Counted from the stretch's first letter, positions 42,787 through 52,103 are shown. The stretch is DNA of 64,000 bases from Mycobacterium sp. 1164966.3 (GCF_001665395.1 NZ_LZSG01000040.1:62001-126000), one strand, 5' to 3'. Numbers and translations are program-made. The notes: generated by a model not told the origin, from the letters alone.

Positions 42787-44384
42787 CGTCGGCGACCGAC
42801 GTGATCGTCATCGGCGCAGGGTTCGCCGGACTCTACGCCGTGCACCGGGCGGTGGCGGCGGGCCTTTCGGTGACCGCCCTCGAGGCGGCGCCCGACGTGG
42901 GTGGAACCTGGTATTGGAACCGCTATCCCGGCGCCCGCTGCGACGTCGAAAGTGTCGACTACTCTTACTCATTCGACGAAACGCTGCAGCAGAGCTGGCA
43001 GTGGAGCGAGCGGTTCGCCGCGCAACCGGAGATCCTGGCCTACCTGCGGCACGTCGCCGAGCGCTACGACCTGCGCCGCCATTACCGGTTCGGTTGCGAC
43101 GTGGTGGCCGCCGAGTTCGACCAGGACTCCTCACATTGGCGTGTTCGCACCGCGGCGGGTGACACCCATACCGCGCGGTTTCTGTTGTGCGCCACGGGCT
43201 GCCTGTCGGCCCTGAATCGCCCCGACATTCCCGGCGTCAACGATTTCACCGGCGAGGTGTACTTCACCGCGGCGTGGCCGCGCGAGGATCCCGATCTGCG
43301 GGGCAAGCGCGTCGGCGTTATCGGCACGGGTTCGTCTGGCATCCAAGTGATTCCGATCGTCGCCGAGCAGGCCGCGACGCTGGTGGTCTTCCAGCGGTCG
43401 GCGAACTACAGCATTCCCATGCCCAACCGGCCATGGTCGGCCGAGGAGCAACGGCAGATTCAGGCGGAATATCCCGAACGCCGGCGGAAATCGGCATACG
43501 CGGCTGCGGGGACTCCGCACGGTACGTATCACAAGAAAGCCGTCGACACCGAACCCGCCGAGCGCACAGAGGCATTGTGGCGGCGCTGGCGGGAGGGCGG
43601 CGTGCTTTTCGCCAAGACCTTCCCCGACCAGACCAGCGATCTGGCAGCCAACGACATCGCTCGCGAGTTCGCCGAGCAGCGGATTCGCGAAATCGTCAAC
43701 GATCCAGTCGTAGCGGCCGATCTGATCCCGGTCGACCACCCCATCGGCACCAAACGGATTTGCACTGATGCCGGTTACTACGCCACCTTCAACCGGGACA
43801 ACGTCCGGCTGGTGAACCTGCGCCGCGAGCCCATCGAGACGATCACCGCCGAGGGGGTCAGAACCTACGGCACCAGCTATCCGTGTGATGCACTGATCTT
43901 CGCCACCGGCTTCGACGCGATGACCGGTGCCCTGACCCGCATCGACCCCAGCGGCCCGAGCGGAGAGCGATTACGCGACATCTGGGCCGACGGCCCGCTG
44001 ACGTTCCTGGGCCTGATGGTGCCCGGCCTCGCAAACCTGTTCAGTGTCAGCGGACCTGGCGCCCCTTCGGTGCTGGCGAACATGGTGCTGCACGCCGAGG
44101 TTCAGGTCGACTGGGTCATGGACCTGATAGTGACCGCGCGCCGCCTCGGGGTCAGCGAAGTCGAACCGCGCCTCGACGCCGCCCGGGAATGGACCGACCA
44201 CGTGGCAGCAGCCGCCGAGCAGACGCTGTTTCCCCGGGCGGCATCATCGTGGTACCTGGGCGCCAATATCGAAGGCAAGAAACGGATGTTCATGCCCTAC
44301 GCGGGAGGCTTCGGCGCTTACCGCCGCCACTGCGACGAGGTAGCCCGGCGCGGCTATGCCGGCTTGGTGCTGACAACCCAGTGA
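42783..44384 (+). CDS. Baeyer-Villiger monooxygenase homologue with altered fingerprint
   Basis: A 533-residue flavoprotein closely resembling the enzyme at 25589 throughout: [62 protein letters not shown] and the C-terminal [17 protein letters not shown]. The Baeyer-Villiger fingerprint reads FTGEVYFTAAWP, with Phe161 (codon TTC at 43263-43265) in place of the conserved His. That His is near-universal in the family, so this enzyme may have changed activity. Start GTG 42783, overlapping the esterase stop. It is followed 29 bases later by fadD17. Confidence 0.9.
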   Translation: MTSATDVIVIGAGFAGLYAVHRAVAAGLSVTALEAAPDVGGTWYWNRYPGARCDVESVDYSYSFDETLQQSWQWSERFAAQPEILAYLRHVAERYDLRRHYRFGCDVVAAEFDQDSSHWRVRTAAGDTHTARFLLCATGCLSALNRPDIPGVNDFTGEVYFTAAWPREDPDLRGKRVGVIGTGSSGIQVIPIVAEQAATLVVFQRSANYSIPMPNRPWSAEEQRQIQAEYPERRRKSAYAAAGTPHGTYHKKAVDTEPAERTEALWRRWREGGVLFAKTFPDQTSDLAANDIAREFAEQRIREIVNDPVVAADLIPVDHPIGTKRICTDAGYYATFNRDNVRLVNLRREPIETITAEGVRTYGTSYPCDALIFATGFDAMTGALTRIDPSGPSGERLRDIWADGPLTFLGLMVPGLANLFSVSGPGAPSVLANMVLHAEVQVDWVMDLIVTARRLGVSEVEPRLDAAREWTDHVAAAAEQTLFPRAASSWYLGANIEGKKRMFMPYAGGFGAYRRHCDEVARRGYAGLVLTTQ

Positions 44385-44413
44385 CGAGGGCCAGGTAGAC
44401 AGAAAGCGAGACC

Positions 44414-46006
44414 GTGCCGGAGACCGTTCAGCAGATACTGCGGCAGCGCAGAGACGACGACACCCCTGCCATCGCCTACGGCGACCGCACCTGGACCTGG
44501 CGCGAACACCTCGCCGAGGCCGAGGCCGAAGCGGCCGCCCTGATCGGACTCGCCGACGTAACCCGTCCGCTGCACGTCGGCGCGCTGCTCTCCAATTCCC
44601 CGGCGATGCTTCGCGCGATGGCCGCCGCGGCGCTGGGCGGCTATGTGCTGTGCGGCATCAACACCACTCGGCGCGGAGCCGGACTGCTCGCCGACCTCCG
44701 TCGCTCGGACTGTCAACTCCTTCTCGTCGACACCGAACACGTGTCTCTGCTGAACAGCTTGGAGCTCAACGGGATTCAGGTGCTCAATGTGGACGAGGCG
44801 CGTTACACCGAAGCGGTGGCCACGGCGTCACCGCTGGTTGCGCACCGTGAGGTCACCGGTCCCGACACGCTGATGATGATCTTCACCTCCGGCACCAGCG
44901 GCGATCCCAAGGCCGTGCGGTTCGCGCACGGGATGGCTGTCATGTGCGGTGCCAGCCTGATCTATCAGTACGACGTGACCGCCGACGACGTTTGCTACCT
45001 GTCGATGCCGTTGTTTCATTCCAACGGCGTTGCGGCAGGCTGGGCGGTCGCCATTGGAAGCGGCGCGACGATGGTCCCGGCCCGGTTCTCGCCGTCACGT
45101 TTTCTCGACGACGTACGCCGCTATCACGTGACGTACATGAACTACGTCGGCAAACCGCTCGCGTTGATCCTCGACACCCCTGAACGCCCCGACGACGCCA
45201 AGAATACGCTCCGGGTGGCGTTCGGCAACGAGGCGACCGATCGCGATATCGCCGAATTCGCAAGGCGTTTCGGATGCCGCGTGGTGGACAGTTTCGGCTC
45301 CAGCGAGTTCGCGGTGATCGTCGTGCGGGAGGACGGCACGCCTCCGGGGTCGATTGGCAAGCCCTACCCGGGAGTGAGCATCTACAACCCGGAGATGTTG
45401 ACCGAGTGCGCGGTCGCGCAGTTCGACGAACACGGCGCCCTGACCAATTTCGAAGAAGCCGTCGGCGAACTCGTCAACACCCAGGGCGCGGGGCCGTTCA
45501 CCGGGTACTACAAAGATCCCTCGGCAACGGCCCAGCGGATGCGGCACGGCATGTACTGGTCCGGCGATCTGGCCTATCGCGACGCTGCCGGCTGGATTTA
45601 CCTCGCGGGTCGCACCGCCGATTGGATGCGCGTCGATGGCGAGAATATGGCCGCGGCGACGCTGGAGCGCATTTTGGAGCGGCTGCCGCAGATCAGCCAG
45701 GCAGCGGTCTATGCGGTCCCCGACGACAGAGTCGGGGACCAGGTGATGGCGGCCCTGGTCCTGCGCGATGGGACGTGCTTGGAAGCCGCCGACTTCGAGG
45801 ACTTCCTCGCTTCACAACCCGACCTGTCGCCAAAGGCCTGGCCGCGCTATGTCCGGATCAACGACGAACTACCGGTGACGGCGACCAACAAAATCCTCAA
45901 ACGTCGGCTGATCGAGGCCGGCGCCAATGCGCAAGGCGGCGTGTTGTGGACCCGGCCGGCTCGCGGCCGGACCTACAGGCCCGGTGGCTTGAAGACCCTC
46001 CGCTGA
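44414..46006 (+). CDS. fadD17: acyl-CoA synthetase (FadD17-like)
   Basis: A 530-residue adenylate-forming enzyme from GTG 44414. The P-loop-like motif is MMIFTSGTSGDPKAV, then YLSMPLFHSNG, FGSSEFAV and the hinge region WSGDLAYRDAAGWIYLAGRTADWMRV, with the C-terminal Lys in TATNKILKRRL. It matches the FadD17 group, which in M. tuberculosis follows fadE26/fadE27. It would activate a steroid or lipid carboxylate to its CoA ester so that the upstream FadE, MaoC and Ltp proteins can act. It ends a nine-gene operon. Confidence 0.82.
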   Translation: MPETVQQILRQRRDDDTPAIAYGDRTWTWREHLAEAEAEAAALIGLADVTRPLHVGALLSNSPAMLRAMAAAALGGYVLCGINTTRRGAGLLADLRRSDCQLLLVDTEHVSLLNSLELNGIQVLNVDEARYTEAVATASPLVAHREVTGPDTLMMIFTSGTSGDPKAVRFAHGMAVMCGASLIYQYDVTADDVCYLSMPLFHSNGVAAGWAVAIGSGATMVPARFSPSRFLDDVRRYHVTYMNYVGKPLALILDTPERPDDAKNTLRVAFGNEATDRDIAEFARRFGCRVVDSFGSSEFAVIVVREDGTPPGSIGKPYPGVSIYNPEMLTECAVAQFDEHGALTNFEEAVGELVNTQGAGPFTGYYKDPSATAQRMRHGMYWSGDLAYRDAAGWIYLAGRTADWMRVDGENMAAATLERILERLPQISQAAVYAVPDDRVGDQVMAALVLRDGTCLEAADFEDFLASQPDLSPKAWPRYVRINDELPVTATNKILKRRLIEAGANAQGGVLWTRPARGRTYRPGGLKTLR

Positions 46007-46134
46007 CCACTGGTCATCTAACTCCGCGGGGGTGACCTGAGGGTCGATGTTTGCGCTGCGCCGCCGGTGGGCAAGCCAATAGGTGTTGTCGTCGACGGCA
46101 TTCATGCGCATATTCAACCGACGGCCCCCGCCGA

Positions 46135-46150
46135 GTTCACTTGAGTGAAC
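46135..46150. promoter_or_regulatory. inverted repeat upstream of the reductase/desaturase operon
   Basis: GTTCACT-TG-AGTGAAC has perfect 7-base arms. A second, imperfect copy, GTTGAATTGAGTGAAC, lies 85 bases further on at 46220-46235 and overlaps the promoter. A TetR-type repressor of the desaturase operon is the natural reading. Confidence 0.65.
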
Positions 46151-46219
46151 GTCTGTATCAATTTCAACTGTGAGAACGTATTTCGATTTGCTTATAGATC
46201 ACTGCGATTGATCGCTGCG

Positions 46220-46235
46220 GTTGAATTGAGTGAAC
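46220..46235. promoter_or_regulatory. second, imperfect copy of the operator
   Basis: GTTGAATTGAGTGAAC shares TTGAGTGAAC with the site at 46135-46150. It overlaps the -35 hexamer, so binding here would block transcription. Confidence 0.55.
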
Positions 46236-46248
46236 AACTGTGTACTAT
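46221..46248 (+). promoter_or_regulatory. sigma-A-like promoter giving a leaderless transcript
   Basis: TTGAAT (46221-46226) and TACTAT (46243-46248) are 16 bases apart. The ATG of the reductase starts at 46255, six bases after the -10 hexamer, where transcription would start, so the mRNA probably has no 5' leader. This fits the common leaderless mode of mycobacteria and the lack of a ribosome-binding site before the ATG. Confidence 0.5.
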
Positions 46249-46254
46249 AGCACT

Positions 46255-47352
46255 ATGGCGGAGCGAGGTGCGCAGCCCCAAGTCCCACGCGGTCGCAGGT
46301 TGTTCCTGCGGGCCGTGCGACGGCTGTTCAGCCCGTTGCAGCCCGACGACTACCTGGAGATGATCAACCCGCTCTGGACCACGAAGGAGCTGCGCGGCAA
46401 GGTCGATCGCGTTGAGCCCCAAGGCTCTGAAGCGGCGAGCGTTCTGATTCGGCCGGGGTATGAGTGGCCCGGTCACAAGCCCGGTCAGTACGTGCGCCTG
46501 GGTGTCGTGATCGACGGCGTCTACCACTGGCGGGCCTATTCGCTGACATCGGATCCATCGCCCGAAGACGGCTTGATCAGTGTCACCCCGAAAAAGGTGG
46601 ACGGCGGCGTGGTCTCGCCCTATCTGGTGCAGAAAATCCAGTCCGGTGACTTGGTGCGGCTCGGCGAAATCGAGGGTGTGTTCACGCTACCCGAACCGCT
46701 GCCACCCAAGATGTTGTTCATCAGCGCCGGCAGCGGCATCACACCGATCATGAGCATGCTGCGCAGCCTCGACCGTCGTGACCAACTGGACGACGTCGTC
46801 GTCATCCACTCGGCTCGGACCCGCGAACAGGTCATGTTTTTGTCCGTCCTCGAAGACCTCGATCGCCGCCACGACGGGCTGCGGCTGGATCTGCGCCTGA
46901 CGTCCGAGCGGGGCCGGCTTGAGCCGGCAGACCTCGACGAGGTCTGCCCGGACTGGCGCGACCGTGAGGCCTTCTGTTCGGGGCCGGGGGAGATGCTCGA
47001 TGCGCTGACCGAGCACTGGAAGAACAACGGCGATTGCGATCGTCTGCACATGGAACGGTTCCAGCCCAAGATCGGTGGTGACGGCGCTACCGGTGAGGGT
47101 GGCGACATCTGCTTCCTGGACAGCGAGAAGACCGTCGAATGTGACGGCGGCACATCAATTTTGGAAGCCGGCGAGAAAGCCGGTCTCAACCTCGCCTTCG
47201 GCTGCCGCATCGGAATCTGCCACACCTGCGTCGGCACGCTGAAGTCCGGCAAGCTGCGGGATTTGCGCTCCGGCGACGTCATCGAACCTACCGGGCAGGA
47301 TGTGCGGATCTGTATCAACACCGCCGAAGGCGACGTCGAACTCGAACTGTGA
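46255..47352 (+). CDS. ferredoxin-NADP reductase-type electron donor for acyl-CoA desaturase (Rv3230c-like)
   Basis: A 365-residue reductase with three domains: FAD-binding (RAYSLTSDPSP), NAD(P)-binding (FISAGSGITPIMSMLRSL, then EAFCSGPGEMLDAL) and a C-terminal plant-type 2Fe-2S domain (CRIGICHTC). ATG 46255 is chosen because it fits the leaderless promoter; the frame is open five codons further. It is the counterpart of Rv3230c, which feeds electrons from NADPH to the stearoyl-CoA desaturase DesA3. The desaturase gene follows, overlapping or adjacent, as in M. tuberculosis. Confidence 0.88.
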   Translation: MAERGAQPQVPRGRRLFLRAVRRLFSPLQPDDYLEMINPLWTTKELRGKVDRVEPQGSEAASVLIRPGYEWPGHKPGQYVRLGVVIDGVYHWRAYSLTSDPSPEDGLISVTPKKVDGGVVSPYLVQKIQSGDLVRLGEIEGVFTLPEPLPPKMLFISAGSGITPIMSMLRSLDRRDQLDDVVVIHSARTREQVMFLSVLEDLDRRHDGLRLDLRLTSERGRLEPADLDEVCPDWRDREAFCSGPGEMLDALTEHWKNNGDCDRLHMERFQPKIGGDGATGEGGDICFLDSEKTVECDGGTSILEAGEKAGLNLAFGCRIGICHTCVGTLKSGKLRDLRSGDVIEPTGQDVRICINTAEGDVELEL

Positions 47353-47366
47353 CGAAAGGATTTGGG

Positions 47367-48770
47367 GTGACTTCTAGTTTGCAACGCTCAGAATCCCCGT
47401 TCGCTCATTTGGGCGAGCAAGAACGGGAGAAGCTGGCGAAGGAACTCGACGCGATTCACGACGAGGTGTTCGCCGATCTCGGCGAGCGCGACCGTCGCTA
47501 TATCAAAACCGTCATTTCGGTGCAGCGGCAGATTGTGGTGGTCGGTCGGGTGTTATTGCTGGCATCGCGATCTAAAACCGCATGGGTCCTCGGCACGGCG
47601 TGCCTGGGTATGGCCAAGATCTTGGAGAACATGGAGATCGGCCACAACGTCATGCACGGCCAATGGGATTGGATGAACGATCCTGACATTCATTCTTCGG
47701 TGTGGGACTGGGACACCGCGTCGACCAAGGAGGCGTGGAAGCACTCGCACAATTACATCCACCACACCTACACCAACATCCTGGGCAAGGACAAAGACCT
47801 CGGCTACGAGATCATGCGGATCGATCCCAACCAGAAGTGGCATCCGCGTTATCTTGGACAACCGCTCTACAACCTGCTCCTCACGGCGCTCTTCGAGTGG
47901 GGCGTGGCCGTCCACGATATGGACATCGAGGCCATCCGGGCCGGAGAGAAGCCGTGGTCGGAGGTGCGCAAAGACCTCAAAGGTATTGGTGGCAAGGCAC
48001 GTTCGCAGATCTTCAAGGACTACCTGGGCTGGCCGCTGATCAGTGCGGGCGCGTTCGCGCTGGTGCAGCTGGTGTCGCGCGGCCGGCTCGGGCAACCGGC
48101 GGAGTCGCGTATCGGCAGGCGGCTCCGGAGGATTTCGGGCAGGGGGCGGGTCGGGGCGGCGGCGACGTTCCTCGACCGGACACTGCCCGGCGTCGAAAGC
48201 ACCTATCTGCGCACCCTGGCCGCCGACGCCGCGGCCAACGTCATCCGCAACGTGTGGGCGCACGCCATCATCTTCTGCGGACATTTCCCCGACCAGACCT
48301 ACACGTTCACCGAACAAGAAGTCGAGAACGAGACGCGTGGCGACTGGTATCTGCGACAACTCGTCGGTGCGGCCAACATCGAGGGCAGTCCGCTGTTCCA
48401 CGTCATCAGCGGCAATCTGGGTTATCAAGTCGAGCATCACCTGTATCCCGACATGCCGAGCAGCCGCTACTCGGAGATCGCCCCGAAGATCAAAGACATC
48501 TGCGAACGCTACGAGCTGCCGTACAACACCGGCCGGTTTTCCAAGCAATGGTTCACGGTGCACCGCAGCATCTTTCGATTGGCCTTCCCGGGTGGCAAGC
48601 CCCGGCCAAAGCCCGGGCCGTACCGCAGCGACGATCGGCGTTCCGAGCCGCGTACCGACGGTGAGGCGACTCGATTCCGTGAGCGTGTTCCGGCCGAACA
48701 CCCAGCCGCCGGCCCGGAGCACGAGTCGAGCGGTGTAGAGGTGGAGCCGCCACCGCGCGGCAACGATTGA
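47367..48770 (+). CDS. desA3: membrane fatty acyl-CoA desaturase (DesA3 type)
   Basis: About 467 residues from GTG 47367, which has AAAGGA seven bases upstream; GTG 47349 overlapping the reductase stop is the alternative. The three His boxes are HNVMH (93-97), HSHNYIHH (126-133) and EHHLYP (356-361), with TM segments around them. It should introduce the delta-9 double bond into C16-C18 acyl-CoA. Compared with DesA3 from memory, it has about 40 extra residues at 238-276, rich in Arg and Gly (SRIGRRLRRISGRGRVG), between the KDYLGWPL strand and the NVIRNVWAHAIIF region, and a Pro/Glu-rich C-terminal tail of about 70 residues. Confidence 0.88.
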   Translation: MTSSLQRSESPFAHLGEQEREKLAKELDAIHDEVFADLGERDRRYIKTVISVQRQIVVVGRVLLLASRSKTAWVLGTACLGMAKILENMEIGHNVMHGQWDWMNDPDIHSSVWDWDTASTKEAWKHSHNYIHHTYTNILGKDKDLGYEIMRIDPNQKWHPRYLGQPLYNLLLTALFEWGVAVHDMDIEAIRAGEKPWSEVRKDLKGIGGKARSQIFKDYLGWPLISAGAFALVQLVSRGRLGQPAESRIGRRLRRISGRGRVGAAATFLDRTLPGVESTYLRTLAADAAANVIRNVWAHAIIFCGHFPDQTYTFTEQEVENETRGDWYLRQLVGAANIEGSPLFHVISGNLGYQVEHHLYPDMPSSRYSEIAPKIKDICERYELPYNTGRFSKQWFTVHRSIFRLAFPGGKPRPKPGPYRSDDRRSEPRTDGEATRFRERVPAEHPAAGPEHESSGVEVEPPPRGND

Positions 48771-48783
48771 GCCGGCTCGTCAC

Positions 48784-49635
48784 TCAGTCTGTTTCGGCGG
48801 GGGTTGGCGCTTCCCCGAATCGGGCCAGCATCAGGGTGCCGGCGACCGCTATCGCAAATCCCAACACAACCAGCCAGCCGAGCCCCTCGCGTGCGCGGTC
48901 ACCCAGCCACACCGCCCCGACGAGTGCCGGTGCGACAGTTTCACCGACGACCATCGCGGCGACGGTCGTGGTTACGGATCCGCGCTGCAACGCGGATGTG
49001 AACAAAAGAAATCCAATGGCGCCGCCTGCGATCGCGGCGTACAGGGCCGGATTGATGTAAAAGGCGGCCTTGGTCGGGGCGATAACGTCGATCAGGCGCA
49101 CGCCGACTTCCACCACACCGAAGCCGGTGCCCGCGCCGAAGCCGAGGGCCAGCGCACGCTCTCGATCACTTAATCGACCAGCGGCGACACCGGCGATGAG
49201 GATCGCGACTACCACCCCCAACAGGGCCCAGCCGAGGCCGGCCGGTGCGCGCCGAAAGTGCCCGGGTCCGGCGGCGCAAGCGAGCACGGCGAGGCTCACA
49301 CAGACAATGCCTACCGCTGTCCACTCTGCCGGCGACAGTCGCGCAGACAGGGCCCACGCGGACACGACGCCGGTGACCGCGATCGAAGCGGCGAGCGCAG
49401 CGGCGACGACATAGATCGGTACCAAGCGCAGTGCTATCACCTGCAGGACAAATCCGAGGCCGTCAAGACCGATGCCGGCGAGGTATCGCCATTGCCGGGC
49501 AGCGCGCAATACCAACGCAGCGTCGACACCCGACCTGCTCTCGCCTTGCACCGATCGGGCCGCTACGGCTTGCAATACCGAAGCCGTGCCGTAGCACACC
49601 GAACAGCCCAGGGCCAGCACGAAACCGATCAGCAC
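48784..49635 (-). CDS. DMT/EamA-like ten-TM membrane protein
   Basis: A 283-residue protein with about ten hydrophobic segments, beginning VLIGFVLALGCSVCYGTASVLQAVAA from GTG 49635. The SVCYGTASVLQ segment and the repeated halves resemble NIPA/DMT-type transporters. No signature of substrate is visible. It is convergent with the desaturase gene, 13 bases apart. Confidence 0.72.
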   Translation of the reverse strand: MLIGFVLALGCSVCYGTASVLQAVAARSVQGESRSGVDAALVLRAARQWRYLAGIGLDGLGFVLQVIALRLVPIYVVAAALAASIAVTGVVSAWALSARLSPAEWTAVGIVCVSLAVLACAAGPGHFRRAPAGLGWALLGVVVAILIAGVAAGRLSDRERALALGFGAGTGFGVVEVGVRLIDVIAPTKAAFYINPALYAAIAGGAIGFLLFTSALQRGSVTTTVAAMVVGETVAPALVGAVWLGDRAREGLGWLVVLGFAIAVAGTLMLARFGEAPTPAETD

Positions 49636-49693
49636 AGACCGACAATATGCTGCGGCGGGGGCATGCCGTCACCTCGTTCCCTATCATCGGTTG

Positions 49694-51316
49694 ATGAGCG
49701 TTGGTGGACTGGAGGCCGCGGGATCGCCGGCTTTCACCGCCGAGGACGCCGCCTGGTATCGAGCGCAGGGCTGGTGGTCCGACGTCACGCTGTCCGACGC
49801 GGTACGCGCCAACGCCGCCCGCACACCCGGCCGGGCTGCCTACGTAGACCAGCCGGGCATGTTGCTGACATGGAATGAATTCGACTATGCGGCGAGCACT
49901 CTGGCGCAACAGCTGGCCGGGTCTGGCGTCGCGCGCGGCGACCGGGTAGCGGTTTGGCACGGCGACTCCGCCGCCATCCACGCGCTGTTCGTCGCGGTCG
50001 AACGCTGCGGCGCTGTCGTCGTCGGCATCGGGGCGCGCGCCGGTACCCGAGAGGCCGCTGCGGTCCTGCGCGGTTCGCGGCCCAAGGTCCTGATCAGCGA
50101 TCAACAGCGCAGCGCGGCCGCGACGCAGGTGGCTGTCGACCTCGAACTGCCGCTATCAGTCTTGAGTCGCGACGCAGGCGTCCTGCGGCTGGACACTCAA
50201 GCCGACCCCCGGGCGCCGTCACTCGAGTCCCAGCTCGGCGCCGACGATGTCTTCCTGATCAACTCCACCTCGGGCACCACCGGGTTGCCCAAATGTGTCG
50301 TGCACACCCAGACCCGTTGGTTCTACTTTCACCAGAAGGCCGTCGCCAACGGGCTACTGACCAGCGACGACATCTTCTTACCCGTCATACCCATGCCGTT
50401 CGGCTTCGGAATCTGGACCAGCCATACCACCCCCATCTACCTTGGTGCCACCGCGGTGATCCTGGATAGGTTCACGGCGAGGTCGGCCTGCGAGGCGATA
50501 ACTCGGCATCAGGTGACCGTACTATGTTGTGTCAGTACGCAATTGACGATGTTGATGGCCGACCGTGCGTCCCGGGATTTCGACCTGAGTTCGTTGCGTG
50601 TCGTATTCGCCGGCGGGGAGGCATTGCCGTATCGGCCGGCCGCCGAATTCGAGGAACTCACTGGGGCCAAGATCCTGCAGTTCTACGGCTCCAACGAGAC
50701 CGGAATGCTGAGCGCGACCACGCTGGATGACTCCCGCGAGCGCCGCCTCCGCACGAGCGGCCGGATCGTGCCGGAGATGTCGGTCCGGCTCTTCGACGGC
50801 GACACGGACGTCACCGCGACGGGGCAAGGTCAGCCGGTGTGCCGCGGCCCGGCGACCAGCCTCGGCTACCTCGGCGGTGCCGACCACGACAAGCTGTTCA
50901 CCCTCGACGGGTGGATGCGGATGGGCGATATCTGCCGGATCGACGCCGACGGCTACCTGAGCGTCACCGGCCGAACGTCGGATTTCATCCTGCGCGGCGG
51001 TAAGAACATCAGCGCGGCACAGGTCGAGGACGCGGTCACGACGCATCCCGCGATCGCGGTGGCTGCCGCGGTCGCGATGCCGGACCGAGTGTTCGGCGAA
51101 AAGGTTTGCGTCTACGCCGAAGTCGTCGACGCTCACACCATCAACCTAGCGGAGCTCGTCGAGCATCTGCTGTCGCTGGGGACTTCGAAGGAGCTGCTTC
51201 CCGAACGACTCATCGTGGTCGACGAGCTACCCCGATCGTCCGGGGGCAAGGTCGCCAAAGGCGCGCTGCGCGCAGACATTCGAGACAGGATGGAGGCCAA
51301 TTGTGAAAGCTCCTGA
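49694..51316 (+). CDS. acyl-CoA synthetase / AMP-dependent ligase
   Basis: About 540 residues. Landmarks are INSTSGTTGLPKCVVH, the FYGSNETGM motif, GRTSDFILRGGKNISAAQVED and the C-terminal RSSGGKVAKGALR with the catalytic Lys. The motifs fit cyclohexanecarboxylate- or benzoate-type CoA ligases and FadD3-like ligases. A TTG at 49691 precedes the ATG at 49694. It is followed, with 14 bases of overlap, by a class II aldolase-type protein and then an amidohydrolase, so this operon probably activates and then degrades one acid. Confidence 0.87.
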   Translation: MSVGGLEAAGSPAFTAEDAAWYRAQGWWSDVTLSDAVRANAARTPGRAAYVDQPGMLLTWNEFDYAASTLAQQLAGSGVARGDRVAVWHGDSAAIHALFVAVERCGAVVVGIGARAGTREAAAVLRGSRPKVLISDQQRSAAATQVAVDLELPLSVLSRDAGVLRLDTQADPRAPSLESQLGADDVFLINSTSGTTGLPKCVVHTQTRWFYFHQKAVANGLLTSDDIFLPVIPMPFGFGIWTSHTTPIYLGATAVILDRFTARSACEAITRHQVTVLCCVSTQLTMLMADRASRDFDLSSLRVVFAGGEALPYRPAAEFEELTGAKILQFYGSNETGMLSATTLDDSRERRLRTSGRIVPEMSVRLFDGDTDVTATGQGQPVCRGPATSLGYLGGADHDKLFTLDGWMRMGDICRIDADGYLSVTGRTSDFILRGGKNISAAQVEDAVTTHPAIAVAAAVAMPDRVFGEKVCVYAEVVDAHTINLAELVEHLLSLGTSKELLPERLIVVDELPRSSGGKVAKGALRADIRDRMEANCESS

Positions 51317-52076
51317 CGCACGCCGAGGCGGCCTCGAGGTGTGGGCGCCATCGCTAGTGCCGCCGATCGGAGTCGAGCTGTCGAAGGAGCAGGCGCTGGC
51401 AGTGGCCTTCCGCCATCTCGCCGCGATCGGGTTCGCGGAGAATATGGCCGGACACATCACCTGGCAGCCCGACGGGCAAACGAACATGTTGGTCAATCCA
51501 TGGGGCCTGTGGTGGGCCGAACTGACCGCATCCGACATCTGCGTGGTGGACAGCGACGCGCGCGTCGTTCGTGGTCGTTGGGACGTCACTCCGGCGATCC
51601 ATATCCACACCGAACTGCACCGGGTACGCGATGACGCCCGCGTGGTCATCCACAATCACCCGTACTACGTATGCGTGCTTGCTGCCCTGGGCCGGCTGCC
51701 CGAGTTGGTGCATCAGACCGGTTCACTGTTCCTGGACGACCTCTGCCTGGTCGACACCTACGATGGCGAAATCGACAGCGCTTCCCGCGCAGCCGAACTC
51801 GCGGCCCGCATCGGCGTCGCCAACCTCACAATCCTGGCCAACCATGGCGTTATCGCAACCGGCCGCAACCTGCCCGAAGCCGTCTATCGTGCGGCATCGA
51901 TCGAGCGGGTGTGCAAGCTGGCCTATGACGTCATGCTGACCGGCAAGGAGCCGGTGGCGATGAATTGGTCGGACATGGCGGGGATGAAAAGGTCGCTTGT
52001 CGAACGTGCCGCCGACGTCTATTGGGCCGGGGCGGCGCGGCTGACCATCAAAGCCGATCCCGATGTGCTCACCTGA
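51303..52076 (+). CDS. class II aldolase/adducin-family protein
   Basis: A 257-residue class II aldolase-fold protein from GTG 51303. The zinc-binding His appear as HIHTELHR, NHP (VVIHNHPYYV) and NHGV (ILANHGVIATG). Such proteins act as aldolases, decarboxylases or dehydratases in catabolic operons. The location between a CoA ligase and an amidohydrolase suggests a step in a degradative route for an aromatic or alicyclic acid. The substrate is unknown. Confidence 0.85.
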   Translation: MKAPDARRGGLEVWAPSLVPPIGVELSKEQALAVAFRHLAAIGFAENMAGHITWQPDGQTNMLVNPWGLWWAELTASDICVVDSDARVVRGRWDVTPAIHIHTELHRVRDDARVVIHNHPYYVCVLAALGRLPELVHQTGSLFLDDLCLVDTYDGEIDSASRAAELAARIGVANLTILANHGVIATGRNLPEAVYRAASIERVCKLAYDVMLTGKEPVAMNWSDMAGMKRSLVERAADVYWAGAARLTIKADPDVLT

Positions 52077-52103
52077 ACCGCGAGCAGAGGGAGATTGCCG
52101 ACC

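Noticed and set aside
45869..46117. 82-residue minus-strand frame overlapping the end of fadD17
   Set aside because: It lies largely antisense to a well-supported gene, and its C-terminal half mirrors the codon pattern of fadD17.
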